DNA of 64,000 nucleotides from Nocardioides flavescens (GTDB taxonomy: Bacteria; Actinomycetota; Actinomycetes; Propionibacteriales; Nocardioidaceae), in contig NZ_WUEK01000015.1 of NCBI RefSeq assembly GCF_009823805.1, forward strand, positions 56,500 to 120,499, given 5' to 3'. Positions 53,040-62,453 of this stretch are shown piece by piece. The notes beneath the pieces are model-generated. The model worked only from the letters and a program-made list of their open reading frames with translations, was not told where the DNA came from and made no database searches. The position numbers and the translations under genes are program-made. Each line of letters begins with the position of its first letter. Position 1 is the stretch's first letter.

Positions 53040-53723
53040 TCAGAACAGCCGGTGGCTCGGGTCGTCGAGCCCGCGCAGGGCGTCGTAGTCGACGGTGACG
53101 CAGGAGATGCCGCGGTCCTCGGCGAGGACGCGGGCCTGGGGCTTGATGAGCTGGGCGGCGAAGACGCCGCGGACGGGGCCCTTGGTGGTCAGCAGCGGCT
53201 CGCGGTTGAGGAGCTCGAGGTAGCGGGTGAGCTGCTCGACGCCGTCGATCTCGCCGCGGCGCTTGATCTCGACGGCGACGCTGAGCCCGGCGGTGTCGCG
53301 GCACATGAGGTCGACGGGTCCGATGGCTGTGGGGTACTCACGGCGCACCAGGGTCAGGCCCTCGGCGATGGTCGCGGGGTGCTCGGCGAGGAGCTCTTGC
53401 AGGTGCTTCTCGACGCCGTCCTTCTGCAGTCCGGGGTCGACGCCGAGCTCGTGGGAGGAGTCGTGCTGGACGTCCTCGAGCAGGATGCGCAGCGTGTCGC
53501 CGTCCTTGCCGGTGACGGTCCACTCGACCTGGCCGTCGTCGGTGGTGCCCTCGCGCACCGAGCACGGCGGCGACATCCAGTTGAGCGGCTTGTAGGAGCC
53601 CCCGTCGGAGTGCACGAGCACCGAGCCGTCGGCCTTGACCATCAGCACCCGGTTGGCCATCGGCAGGTGGGCGGTCAGCCGCCCTGCGTAGTCGACCTGG
53701 CAGCGCGCGACGACCAACCTCAC
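53040..53723 (-). CDS. nucS: Endonuclease NucS (mismatch-specific, EndoMS)
   Basis: 227 residues from GTG 53723; the frame upstream has no family-like sequence. N-terminal RLVVARCQVDYAGRLTAHL and YKPLNWMSPPCSV match mycobacterial NucS, and the C-terminal RecB-like nuclease carries IGPVDLM and AVEIKRRGEIDGVEQLTRY (catalytic Asp, Glu, Lys). The tail DDPSHRLF is a likely beta-clamp-binding motif. It cuts both strands at G-T, G-G and T-T mismatches and replaces MutS/MutL in many actinobacteria. It is divergent from the GNAT gene, with overlapping promoters. Confidence 0.95.
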   Translation of the reverse strand: MRLVVARCQVDYAGRLTAHLPMANRVLMVKADGSVLVHSDGGSYKPLNWMSPPCSVREGTTDDGQVEWTVTGKDGDTLRILLEDVQHDSSHELGVDPGLQKDGVEKHLQELLAEHPATIAEGLTLVRREYPTAIGPVDLMCRDTAGLSVAVEIKRRGEIDGVEQLTRYLELLNREPLLTTKGPVRGVFAAQLIKPQARVLAEDRGISCVTVDYDALRGLDDPSHRLF

Positions 53724-53731
53724 GAGCGGCG

Positions 53732-53741
53732 AATCTACAGT
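53732..53741. promoter_or_regulatory. Overlapping divergent -10 elements of nucS and the GNAT gene
   Basis: The ten bases AATCTACAGT read TAGATT on the minus strand (53737-53732), 8 bases before nucS GTG 53723, and TACAGT on the plus strand (53736-53741), 6 bases before GTG 53748. Both starts look leaderless, and the two -10 elements share two bases, so only one polymerase could occupy the site at a time. Confidence 0.55.
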
Positions 53742-53747
53742 GAGCCC

Positions 53748-54287
53748 GTGATGAGCGAGCCCGCACCCGTCCGGCACGCGCGGGCGGCCGACCTGCGCCG
53801 GATCGCGGACGTGGAGGCCTCGGGCGGCGTGCTGTTCGAGGAGGCGTACGGCGACCTCACCGGCGACCCGCTGCTCGCCGAGCCGCCGAGCGGGGGCGAG
53901 CGGCTCGACCGACCGGGCTTCCTGCTCGTGGTCGGGCCGGTGGGGGAGCCGGTCGGGTTCGCCCACGTCGAGGTCGTCGACGGTTCACCCCTGCTGGCCC
54001 AGCTGTCGGTGCGCCCCGAGGTCGGACGCCGCGGGCTCGGCACCGCGCTCGTGCGGGCAGCGGTGCGCGAGGTGTGGTGGGAGGGGTTCGACACGCTCTC
54101 GCTCACGACGTACCGCGACCTGGCGTGGAACGGGCCGTTCTACCGGCGCCTCGGCTTCGTCGAGGTGGAGCGCCCCGCGCCGCACCTGCAGCGCATCCGC
54201 GACCACGAGCGGGCGATCGGTCTCGACCGCCACGGGACGCGCGTCGTGATGCAGGTCGCAGTCCGTCGCCAAGTTACCGACGGGTGA
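53748..54287 (+). CDS. GNAT-family N-acetyltransferase
   Basis: 179 residues from GTG 53748 (ATG 53751 follows directly). GNAT fold with the acetyl-CoA loop LSVRPEVGRRGLGTALVRAA and the FYRRLGF C-terminal motif. It transfers acetyl groups to an amine of unknown identity. The 24-base gap to nucS holds both promoters. The promoter of the downstream dehydrogenase lies after its stop. Confidence 0.9.
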   Translation: MMSEPAPVRHARAADLRRIADVEASGGVLFEEAYGDLTGDPLLAEPPSGGERLDRPGFLLVVGPVGEPVGFAHVEVVDGSPLLAQLSVRPEVGRRGLGTALVRAAVREVWWEGFDTLSLTTYRDLAWNGPFYRRLGFVEVERPAPHLQRIRDHERAIGLDRHGTRVVMQVAVRRQVTDG

Positions 54288-54289
54288 AC

Positions 54290-54295
54290 TACGGT
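54290..54295 (+). promoter_or_regulatory. -10 element (TACGGT) of the double 3-hydroxyacyl-CoA dehydrogenase gene
   Basis: TACGGT, 8 bases, then ATG 54304. No Shine-Dalgarno sequence lies upstream. Confidence 0.5.
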
Positions 54296-54303
54296 CCCTG
54301 AGC

Positions 54304-56094
54304 ATGAGTGACAGCGGTCGCACCTTCACCACCGTCGGCGTCGTCGGGCTGGGCACCATGGGCGCCGGGATCGCCGAGGTCTTCGCCCGGCACGGGTTCT
54401 CCGTGGTCGGCGTCGAGCAGAACGACGAGGCGCTCGCCCGCGGGCGCCAGCACCTCGAGAACTCCACCGCGCGCGCCGTACGCCGCAGCAAGCTGAGCGA
54501 GGAGGAGCAGGCCGAGCTGCTCGGCCGGATCTCGCTCACCACCGACCTCACCGACCTCGCGGAGGCCGACCTGGTCGTCGAGGCGGTCGTCGAGTCGGTC
54601 GAGGTCAAGAAGCAGATCTTCCGCGACCTCGACGCCATCGTGCGGACCGAGACGATCCTCGCGACCAACACCTCGAGCCTCAGCGTCACCGAGATCTCCA
54701 CCGCCAACACCAGCCCCGGCCGCGTCGTCGGGGTCCACTTCTTCAACCCGGCGCCCGTCCAGGACCTCGTCGAGGTCGTGCGCACCGTGGTGACCGACCC
54801 GGTCGTCCTCGACGACGTGACCGAGCTGCTCGCCCGGATCGGCAAGCAGCCGGTCGTCTGCGGCGACAAGGCGGGCTTCATCGCCAACACGCTGCTCTTC
54901 GGCTACCTCAACCACGCCGTGTCGATGTTCGAGGCGAGGTACGCCAGCCGGGAGGACATCGACGCCGCCATGCGCTTCGGCTGCGGTTACCCGATGGGCC
55001 CGCTCGCGCTGCTCGACCTCATCGGCCTCGACACGGCGTACGAGATCCTCGAGACGATGTACCGCCAGGGCCGCGACCGGCTCCACGCCCCGGCGCCGAT
55101 CCTCAAGCAGATGGTCACCGCCGGCATGCTCGGCCGCAAGACCGGGCGCGGCTTCTACACCTACGACGGTCCCGACAGCCCGGCCACCGTGGCCGACGAG
55201 CTCACCCCGTCCGCCGACGACCGCCCGCAGCTGCGCCACCCGCTGCGCCAGGTCGGCGTGGTCGGCACCGGCACGATGGCGGCGGGCATCGTCGAGGTCT
55301 TCGCCAAGGCCGGCTTCGACGTCGTCTTCGTGGGCCGCAGCCAGGACAAGGTCGACGGCGTCGTCGCCCTCATCACCCGCAACCTCGACAAGCAGATCGG
55401 CCGCGGCCGCGCGACCGAGGACGACAAGACGGCGCTGCTCGGCCGGCTCACCGGCACGACCGCCCTCGACGACCTGAAGGACGTCGACATCGTCGTCGAG
55501 GCGATCGCCGAGGACCTCGCCGTCAAGACCACGCTCTTCGGCAACCTCGACGACATCTGCAAGCCCGGCGCGATCCTCGCGACCACCACCTCCTCCCTGC
55601 CGGTCATCCAGCTCGCGCGCGCCACGCGGCGCCCCGAGGACGTCATCGGCATGCACTTCTTCAACCCGGCGCCGATCATGAAGCTGGTCGAGGTCGTCTC
55701 GACGGTGGTCACCGCCGACGACGTCACCGAGACCACGCGCGCGCTGTGCGAGAAGGTCGGCAAGGTCGCGGTCTCGTGCGGCGACCGGGCCGGGTTCATC
55801 GTCAACGCCCTGCTGTTCCCCTACCTCAACGACGCGGTGAAGATGCTCGAGGCGCACTACGCCACCGCCGACGACATCGACACCGCGATGAAGCAGGGCT
55901 GCGCGCTGCCGATGGGGCCCTTCGAGCTGCTCGACGTGGTCGGCAACGACGTCTCCCTGGCCATCCAGCGCGAGCTCTACCTCGAGTTCCGCGAGCCGGG
56001 CTTCGCGCCCGCCCCGCTGCTCGAGCACCTCGTCACCGCCGGCTACCTCGGTCGCAAGACCAAGCGCGGGTTCCGCGACTACACGCTGCGCTGA
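54304..56094 (+). CDS. Tandem double 3-hydroxyacyl-CoA dehydrogenase
   Basis: 596 residues from ATG 54304, about twice the usual 280-290 for 3-hydroxybutyryl-CoA dehydrogenase. Two full copies are joined: residues 1-295 with GLGTMGAGI and GVHFFNPAP, and about 317-596 with GTGTMAAGI and GMHFFNPAP. Both keep the catalytic His and the C-terminal dimerisation helices, and both end in GYLGRKT/GMLGRKT-type loops before the RGF. It oxidises 3-hydroxyacyl-CoA to 3-oxoacyl-CoA in beta-oxidation or related pathways. The second copy has Ala for Gly in the nucleotide loop (MAAG). There is no hydratase domain, so it is not FadB-like. Confidence 0.95.
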   Translation: MSDSGRTFTTVGVVGLGTMGAGIAEVFARHGFSVVGVEQNDEALARGRQHLENSTARAVRRSKLSEEEQAELLGRISLTTDLTDLAEADLVVEAVVESVEVKKQIFRDLDAIVRTETILATNTSSLSVTEISTANTSPGRVVGVHFFNPAPVQDLVEVVRTVVTDPVVLDDVTELLARIGKQPVVCGDKAGFIANTLLFGYLNHAVSMFEARYASREDIDAAMRFGCGYPMGPLALLDLIGLDTAYEILETMYRQGRDRLHAPAPILKQMVTAGMLGRKTGRGFYTYDGPDSPATVADELTPSADDRPQLRHPLRQVGVVGTGTMAAGIVEVFAKAGFDVVFVGRSQDKVDGVVALITRNLDKQIGRGRATEDDKTALLGRLTGTTALDDLKDVDIVVEAIAEDLAVKTTLFGNLDDICKPGAILATTTSSLPVIQLARATRRPEDVIGMHFFNPAPIMKLVEVVSTVVTADDVTETTRALCEKVGKVAVSCGDRAGFIVNALLFPYLNDAVKMLEAHYATADDIDTAMKQGCALPMGPFELLDVVGNDVSLAIQRELYLEFREPGFAPAPLLEHLVTAGYLGRKTKRGFRDYTLR

Positions 56095-56105
56095 CCCGAG
56101 TGGAC

Positions 56106-56120
56106 GCCCTGTGACAGGGC
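56106..56120 (+). terminator. Short hairpin just before the MFS gene
   Basis: A 6-bp stem with 3-base loop (GCCCTG-TGA-CAGGGC), 4 bases before ATG 56125. It may be a weak terminator of the dehydrogenase transcript, or it may mask that start and favour GTG 56158. Confidence 0.3.
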
Positions 56121-56124
56121 ACAC

Positions 56125-57654
56125 ATGGCGACATCGGGTGGGGGTACCGGCCGGGACGTGGCAGCAGCAGAGATCGGACGCATCACCACCGACATCCCGG
56201 CCCGGCTCGACCGGCTGCCTTGGGCCCGGTGGCACTGGCTGGTCGTGATCGGGCTCGGGACCGTCTGGATCCTCGACGGGCTCGAGGTCACGATCGTCGG
56301 CTCGATGTCAGAGGCGCTCAAGCCCGACGACACCGGGCTCGGCATGAGCAGCTTCCAGGTCGGCTTCGCCGGGGCGGCGTACGTCGCGGGCGCGTGCATC
56401 GGGGCGCTGTTCTTCGGCCAGCTCACCGACCGGCTCGGTCGCAAGAAGCTGTTCATGGTGAGCCTCGGCGTCTACACCGTGGCGACCGTGCTCACGGCGT
56501 TCTCGATGAACCCGGCGTGGTACTTCGCCGCCCGCTTCCTCACCGGCACCGGCATCGGCGGTGAGTACGCCGCGATCAACTCGGCGATCGACGAGCTCAT
56601 CCCCGCGAAGTACCGCGGCCGCGTCGACGTCGCCATCAACGGCTCGTTCTGGCTGGGCGCGGTCGCCGGGTCGCTGCTCACCATCCCGCTGCTCGACCCG
56701 ACCGTCATCGACCAGGCGTGGGGCTGGCGGCTCGCCTTCGGTCTCGGCGCGGTGCTCGCGCTGGGCATCCTGATCGTGCGCCGCCACGTCCCGGAGTCGC
56801 CGCGGTGGCTGTTCATCCACGGCCGAGAGGACGAGGCCGAGCAGATCGTGCGCGACATCGAGCGCACCGTCGCCGACGAGTCGCACGAGGAGCTGTCGCA
56901 GACCCACGACACGATCACGGTGCGTCAGCGGCGATCGATCGGGATCGTGCTCATCGCGAAGACCGTGTTCACGCTCTACCCACGGCGCACGATCGTCTGC
57001 TTCTCGCTCTTCGTGGGCCAGGCGTTCCTCTACAACGCCTTCTTCTTCACCTACGGCGACACCCTGTCGACGTTCCTCGACGTGAAGCAGACGGGGTGGT
57101 ACCTCGCGATCTTCGCCGCCAGCAACTTCATCGGCGCGCTCGTGCTGAGCCCGCTCTTCGACTCGCTGGGTCGGCGCAAGATGATCGCCGGCACCTACAT
57201 CGTGTCCGGCCTGCTGCTGGCCTTCACCGGGATCATCCTCGGCGACCTCAGCGCGACCACGCTCACGCTCATGGGCGCGATCATCTTCTTCCTGGCCTCC
57301 GCCGGGGCGAGCGCGGCGTACCTCACCGCGAGCGAGGTGTTCCCGATGGAGACCCGCGCGCTCTGCATCGCCTTCTTCTACGCCATCGGTACGGCGGCCG
57401 GCGGCATCTCCGGTCCGCTGCTGTTCGGCTGGCTGGTCGACCGCGGCGCGTCGAGCGGCGACATCACCGCGATCGCGGTGGGCTACTTCATCGGCGCCGC
57501 GCTGATGATCGGCGGCGGCATCGTGCAGGCCTTCCTCGGCGTCGACGCCGAGGGCAAGTCGCTCGAGAGCATCGCCCAGCCGCTCACGGCCGAGGACGCC
57601 GACGGGTCCGGACCGGGCGGAGGAGGCTCGCAGAAGGAGCCCGTCCCCGTCTGA
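56125..57654 (+). CDS. MFS transporter, sugar/metabolite-type
   Basis: 509 residues from ATG 56125; GTG 56158 is an in-frame alternative 11 codons on. Twelve helices with the MFS motif A loop FGQLTDRLGRKKLFM and its second-half copy DSLGRRKMIAG, plus PESPRWLFIHGREDEAE after helix 6, place it in the sugar-porter/metabolite:H+ symporter group. The substrate is unknown. The tail is hydrophilic, Gly-rich. Its neighbours (acyl-CoA dehydrogenase upstream) do not identify the cargo. Confidence 0.9.
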   Translation: MATSGGGTGRDVAAAEIGRITTDIPARLDRLPWARWHWLVVIGLGTVWILDGLEVTIVGSMSEALKPDDTGLGMSSFQVGFAGAAYVAGACIGALFFGQLTDRLGRKKLFMVSLGVYTVATVLTAFSMNPAWYFAARFLTGTGIGGEYAAINSAIDELIPAKYRGRVDVAINGSFWLGAVAGSLLTIPLLDPTVIDQAWGWRLAFGLGAVLALGILIVRRHVPESPRWLFIHGREDEAEQIVRDIERTVADESHEELSQTHDTITVRQRRSIGIVLIAKTVFTLYPRRTIVCFSLFVGQAFLYNAFFFTYGDTLSTFLDVKQTGWYLAIFAASNFIGALVLSPLFDSLGRRKMIAGTYIVSGLLLAFTGIILGDLSATTLTLMGAIIFFLASAGASAAYLTASEVFPMETRALCIAFFYAIGTAAGGISGPLLFGWLVDRGASSGDITAIAVGYFIGAALMIGGGIVQAFLGVDAEGKSLESIAQPLTAEDADGSGPGGGGSQKEPVPV

Positions 57655-57677
57655 CCGGCGGGTTCGGAGTCCGTCTG

Positions 57678-57683
57678 TAGGGT
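57678..57683 (+). promoter_or_regulatory. Leaderless -10 element (TAGGGT) of the Gly-rich membrane protein gene
   Basis: TAGGGT, 6 bases, then ATG 57690. Confidence 0.55.
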
Positions 57684-57689
57684 CTCACC

Positions 57690-58502
57690 ATGACGGGTCT
57701 GGTCGTCGTCCTCATCGTGGTCCTCGGCGCGCTGGCGGTGGCAGTGGTCTCCGGCCGGCGCCACACCGAGAAGCAGCTCGAGACGAAGCGGGCCGAGCTC
57801 GAACCGGTCCAGAAGCTCGCCTTCGAGGACGTCACCGCCCTCGGCACCGACCTGCAGGACCTCGACGCCGAGCTCCTCGGCACCGAGCTCGACGCGGGCG
57901 CACGCGCCGACTACCAGCGGGCCCTCGACGCCTACGAGTCGGCCAAGACCGCGGCCGACCGGCTCGCCCAGCCCGAGGACGTCCGCCACGTCACCGAGAT
58001 CATCGAGGACGGGCGCTACGCGATCGCGTGCGTGCGGGCCCGGGTCGCAGGGGAGCCGCTGCCCACCCGGCGCCCGCCGTGCTTCTTCGACCCCCGGCAC
58101 GGCCTCAGCGTGGGCGAGGTCGCCTGGACGCCGCCGGGCGGCACCACGCGCGACGTCCCCGCGTGCGCCCTCGACCTCGAGCGGGTCCAGGTCGGCGCCG
58201 ACCCCGACGTGCGCCAGGTGATGGTCGGCTCGCAGCGGATGCCGTACTACCAGGGCGGGCCGCAGTACGCGCCGTACGCCCAGGGCTACTTCGGCGCCTT
58301 CGCCGGCACCCACATGCTCTTCACCGGCCTGCTGCTCGGCGGGATGATGGGCGGCTTCGGCGGCTGGGGCGACGGCGGTGACCTGGGAGCCGGTGATCTC
58401 GGCGGGGGCGACGGTGGGGGCGACGGTGGCTTCTGGGGCGGCATCGGCAGCGACGGCGGCGGTGGCGGCGACTTCGGGGACTTCGGCGGCTTCGACTTCT
58501 GA
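57690..58502 (+). CDS. Membrane-anchored protein with Gly/Asp-rich C-terminus, unknown
   Basis: 270 residues from ATG 57690. An N-terminal membrane helix (about 3-21) is followed by a charged helical segment (about 30-110, likely coiled coil with Glu/Lys/Ala), a Cys-Phe-Phe-Asp region (PPCFFDPRHG), a short hydrophobic patch near 210-225 and about 45 residues almost entirely Gly, Asp and Phe. Similar Gly-rich tails occur in TPM-like or levansucrase-like surface proteins, but no family is recognised. It is followed 18 bases later by the GH114 gene. Confidence 0.7.
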   Translation: MTGLVVVLIVVLGALAVAVVSGRRHTEKQLETKRAELEPVQKLAFEDVTALGTDLQDLDAELLGTELDAGARADYQRALDAYESAKTAADRLAQPEDVRHVTEIIEDGRYAIACVRARVAGEPLPTRRPPCFFDPRHGLSVGEVAWTPPGGTTRDVPACALDLERVQVGADPDVRQVMVGSQRMPYYQGGPQYAPYAQGYFGAFAGTHMLFTGLLLGGMMGGFGGWGDGGDLGAGDLGGGDGGGDGGFWGGIGSDGGGGGDFGDFGGFDF

Positions 58503-58520
58503 TCCGGCACACTCCTCGGT

Positions 58521-59252
58521 GTGCTGACCGCTCTCTCCGCCGTCGTGGCCGTCGCGTTCGCGCTGCTGCCGACCGGCACCGACGTCGACTACCAGCTCGG
58601 TGGGGCCACCACGCCCGCGAGCAACGTCGGCATCGTGGTGCGTGACCGCACCGAGCCACCCGCCGCGGGGCTGTACGACGTCTGCTACGTCAACGCCTTC
58701 CAGACCCAGCCGGGGGAGCGACGGCTGTGGCGGCGCCACCCCGACCTCGTCCTGCGCGACGACCGCGGTCGGCCCGTGGTCGACGAGGCGTGGGGCGAGG
58801 CGCTGCTCGACGTCCGCACCCCCGCCAAGCGCCGCGCCCTGGCCCGCATCGTCGACGCCTGGGTCGCGGGCTGCGCCGCCGACGGCTACCAGGCCGTGGA
58901 GTACGACAACCTCGACTCCTTCACCCGCAGTGACGGGCTCGTGCGGCGAGCGCAGACGCTCGCCTTCGCGCGCGCACTGACCCGGGTGGCCCACGCCCAC
59001 GGCCTGGCCGCGGGGCAGAAGAACCTCGCCGGGCTCGACGGCACCCGGGTGGGCTTCGACTTCGCGGTCTCCGAGGAATGCGGCCGCTACGACGAGTGCG
59101 TTCGCTACGTCGCCCACTACGGCGACCAGGTGGTCATGGTGGAGTACCGCCGCGCCGACTTCGACGCCACCTGCGCGGCGTACGGCTCCACCCACGCCGT
59201 CGTGCTGCGCGACCGCGACCTGACCCCGGACGGGGTGCACGCATGGTGCTGA
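58521..59252 (+). CDS. GH114-type endo-alpha-1,4-polygalactosaminidase-like protein
   Basis: 243 residues from GTG 58521 with a short signal-like N-terminus (TALSAVVAVAFALLPTG). TIM-barrel features of glycoside hydrolase family 114: DVCYVNAFQTQ, EYDNLDSFTR and VSEEC. The family cleaves galactosaminogalactan-type polymers. The lack of a typical cleavage site leaves secretion uncertain. The next gene starts inside its last 10 bases, so the two are co-expressed. Confidence 0.82.
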   Translation: MLTALSAVVAVAFALLPTGTDVDYQLGGATTPASNVGIVVRDRTEPPAAGLYDVCYVNAFQTQPGERRLWRRHPDLVLRDDRGRPVVDEAWGEALLDVRTPAKRRALARIVDAWVAGCAADGYQAVEYDNLDSFTRSDGLVRRAQTLAFARALTRVAHAHGLAAGQKNLAGLDGTRVGFDFAVSEECGRYDECVRYVAHYGDQVVMVEYRRADFDATCAAYGSTHAVVLRDRDLTPDGVHAWC

Positions 59253-60028
59253 CCACGACGAGCATCGGTGCGGCCGGGTCGCGGGTGCTCTTCTGCCACG
59301 GTCTGTTCGGTCAGGGCCGCAACTGGACCGGCATCGCCAAGGCGCTGGCCGACGAGCACCGCGTCGAGCTGGTGGACCTGCCCGACCACGGCACCTCGCC
59401 CCGCTCCGAGCGCTTCGACTACCTCGCGATGGCCGACGCCGTCGGTGACCTGCTCGACCCCGACGACCCGGCCGCGGTCGTGGGGCACTCGATGGGCGGC
59501 AAGACGGTCATGCTGACGGCGCTGCGCCACCCCGAGCGCGTCGAGCGGCTCGTCGTCGTCGACGTCTCGCCGGTGCCCTACGAGCACGCGACGGAGTTCG
59601 CGGGCTACATCGAGGCGATGCGGGCCATCGACCTCGACGCACTGGAGCGGCGCGGCGATGCCGAGGCCGCACTGCGCGAGGCCGTGCCCAGCCCGATGGT
59701 GCGCGGCTTCCTGCTCCAGAGCCTGCGCCGCGACGAGACGCCCGACGGCCCCCGCTGGCGGTGGCTGCTCAACCTCGAGCTGCTCGGTCGCGACCTCGAC
59801 CTCATCACCGGCTGGCCGCAGGACGCGCTCGCCGACGTCGCGCCGTACGACGGTCCGGTGCTGTGGGTCGGCGGCGCGGAGTCGCACTACGTGCGCCCGG
59901 AATACGTCGAGGCGATGGACCACTGGTTCCCGCAGAACCGGCGGGTGACCGTCAAGAACGCCGGCCACTGGGTGCACAGCGAGCAGCCGGCGGTGTTCGC
60001 GGAGGTCCTGCGACGGTTCCTGCGCTGA
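59243..60028 (+). CDS. Alpha/beta-fold hydrolase
   Basis: 261 residues from ATG 59243. Oxyanion HGLFGQGRN, nucleophile Ser in VVGHSMGGKTVML, catalytic Asp in the GPVLWVGG/PEYVEAM region and His in NAGHWVHSEQP complete the triad. It resembles the YbfF/esterase group. It overlaps the GH114 gene by 10 bases. The substrate is unknown. A hairpin and a PHO-like repeat follow. Confidence 0.88.
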   Translation: MVLTTTSIGAAGSRVLFCHGLFGQGRNWTGIAKALADEHRVELVDLPDHGTSPRSERFDYLAMADAVGDLLDPDDPAAVVGHSMGGKTVMLTALRHPERVERLVVVDVSPVPYEHATEFAGYIEAMRAIDLDALERRGDAEAALREAVPSPMVRGFLLQSLRRDETPDGPRWRWLLNLELLGRDLDLITGWPQDALADVAPYDGPVLWVGGAESHYVRPEYVEAMDHWFPQNRRVTVKNAGHWVHSEQPAVFAEVLRRFLR

Positions 60029-60050
60029 GGTGAACAGTCGCTGAACACCG
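60029..60050 (+). promoter_or_regulatory. PHO-box-like direct repeat upstream of pitA
   Basis: Two 11-base units, GGTGAACAGTC (60029-60039) and GCTGAACACCG (60040-60050). Read on the minus strand they give GTTCAGC and GTTCACC spaced by 11 bases, the layout of Streptomyces PhoP direct-repeat units. It lies 46-67 bases before the pitA start, where PhoP control of a phosphate transporter would be expected. Confidence 0.5.
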
Positions 60051-60051
60051 C

Positions 60052-60077
60052 CGCCGGGGCTTTTCGGGGCCCCGGCG
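60052..60077 (+). terminator. Hairpin between the hydrolase and pitA
   Basis: A 9-bp stem (60052-60060 with 60069-60077) and an 8-base T-containing loop. It ends the hydrolase transcript and lies between the PHO-like repeat and the pitA -10 element. Confidence 0.5.
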
Positions 60078-60083
60078 CAGGAG

Positions 60084-60089
60084 CAGGCT
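60084..60089 (+). promoter_or_regulatory. Possible leaderless -10 element (CAGGCT) of pitA
   Basis: CAGGCT (one change from TAGGCT), 6 bases, then GTG 60096. Confidence 0.35.
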
Positions 60090-60095
60090 CGAAGC

Positions 60096-61309
<1,214 letters not shown>

Positions 61310-61313
<4 letters not shown>

Positions 61314-61570
61314 GGGACAACCTGGGCTTCGCTCTCGAAGGCGCCTGGCAGGTGCTCGCGGCCGGGCTGCTGCTCGGTGCGGGGCTGCCGGCGGTCTTCG
61401 CCCTCGGCATCCGCTCGCTCGCCTGGGGCACCGGGGGAGCGGCGGAGGTCGCAGCCGACGCCCGGCCCCACCCGGCCGGGCGGGCGCTGGCCGGGCTCTG
61501 CTTCCTGGTCGTGGTGGTCGGCATCGGCGCCGGGCTCTACGTCATCCTCGCCGCGGGAGGGATCGCATGA
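61310..61570 (+). CDS. Small membrane protein in the pitA operon
   Basis: 86 residues from ATG 61310, overlapping the pitA stop (ATGA) and preceded by AGGAGG. Two hydrophobic helices (about 13-35 and 60-82) are joined by a short polar loop. The position equals M. tuberculosis Rv0544c. The function is unknown; a role with PitA is inferred from conserved order. Confidence 0.8.
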
Positions 61571-61863
61571 CGCTCAACTCCAGGCTCACCGGGGTGCTCG
61601 AGTGGCTCCGCGAGGGCTACCCCGCCGGCGTCCCGCCCAAGGACTACATCCCGCTGCTGGCCCTGCTGCGCACCCGGCTGACCGAGGCCGAGGTGCGCGA
61701 GGTCGCCCAGGAGGTCGCCGGCGCCGACGACGACGCAGCGGGAGACGCAGCGGGAGACATCGGGGTGCAGATCACCAAGCTGACCGACGCGCTGCCGGCA
61801 CCCGAGGACGTCGCCCGGGTCGAGGCCCGTCTGGTCAGCCACCACGGCTGGCCGGTCGACTGA
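61567..61863 (+). CDS. DUF3349 protein in the pitA operon
   Basis: 98 residues from ATG 61567, overlapping the previous stop by four bases. RLTGVLEWLREGYPAGVPPKDYIPLLALL is typical of DUF3349, a small helical family found next to pitA in actinobacteria. The function is unknown. A short duplicated AAGDAAGD stretch is present. Confidence 0.9.
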   Translation: MTLNSRLTGVLEWLREGYPAGVPPKDYIPLLALLRTRLTEAEVREVAQEVAGADDDAAGDAAGDIGVQITKLTDALPAPEDVARVEARLVSHHGWPVD

Positions 61864-61883
61864 CGCAGCGTCGTCAGCCGCGA

Positions 61884-62414
61884 TCAGCGCTGACGCGCGC
61901 GGTAGGCCGCGACGGCGTTGCGGTTGCCGCACGTCGTCGAGCAGAACTTCTTCGACCGGTTGCGTGAGAGGTCGACCACGACGCCCTCGCAGGTGTCGTC
62001 GGCGCAGACCGCGAGCCGGGACATGTCGTCGGCCCGGATGACGTCGACCATCGCCATCGCGGTCTCGACGAGCAGGCGTGCGGCCAGCGGCGCCTGGTCG
62101 TCGATGGCGTGGATGTGCCAGTCGTAGTCGCCGTGGCGGGCCAGCTGGGGCAGGGCGTGGTTGTCGCGCAGGAGCGTGTTGACCAGGTCGACGGCACCGT
62201 CGCGATCGGCGGTGAGCAGCTCGCGCAGCTCCGCGCGGACACCCCGGACCTCCTCGAGCTCGGCCCTCGTCCCGTCGTGGCGCCCGGTGTAGCCCCACTC
62301 GTCCCACAGGGCGTCGAGGTCGGCGACCTCGGTGAGGGTGTCGGGCTCGAGGGCGCTGTTGGCGACGAGTGCCGCCGCTTGCAGCGCCATCTCGGTGTCA
62401 TGAGCAAAAGGCAC
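61884..62414 (-). CDS. CGNR zinc-finger regulator (ABATE domain)
   Basis: 176 residues from GTG 62414 on the minus strand (leaderless). An N-terminal ABATE-type all-helical ligand-binding region is followed by a C-terminal CGNR zinc finger, with Cys in VCADDTCEGVVVDLSRNRSKKFCSTTCGNRNAVAAY giving the metal pair arrangement. Such proteins are transcription factors. It is divergent from the EamA exporter, with 39 bases between starts, so it probably controls that gene and itself. Confidence 0.9.
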   Translation of the reverse strand: MPFAHDTEMALQAAALVANSALEPDTLTEVADLDALWDEWGYTGRHDGTRAELEEVRGVRAELRELLTADRDGAVDLVNTLLRDNHALPQLARHGDYDWHIHAIDDQAPLAARLLVETAMAMVDVIRADDMSRLAVCADDTCEGVVVDLSRNRSKKFCSTTCGNRNAVAAYRARQR

Positions 62415-62420
62415 GTTGAC

Positions 62421-62445
62421 AGGTTACACGGTCCGCCTCTAGTGT
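62421..62445. promoter_or_regulatory. Divergent -10 elements of the CGNR and EamA genes
   Basis: Minus strand: TAACCT (62426-62421), 6 bases, GTG 62414. Plus strand: TAGTGT (62440-62445), 8 bases, ATG 62454. The two hexamers are 13 bases apart, so the intergenic region can hold a shared operator. Confidence 0.55.
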
Positions 62446-62453
62446 CATGTGTC

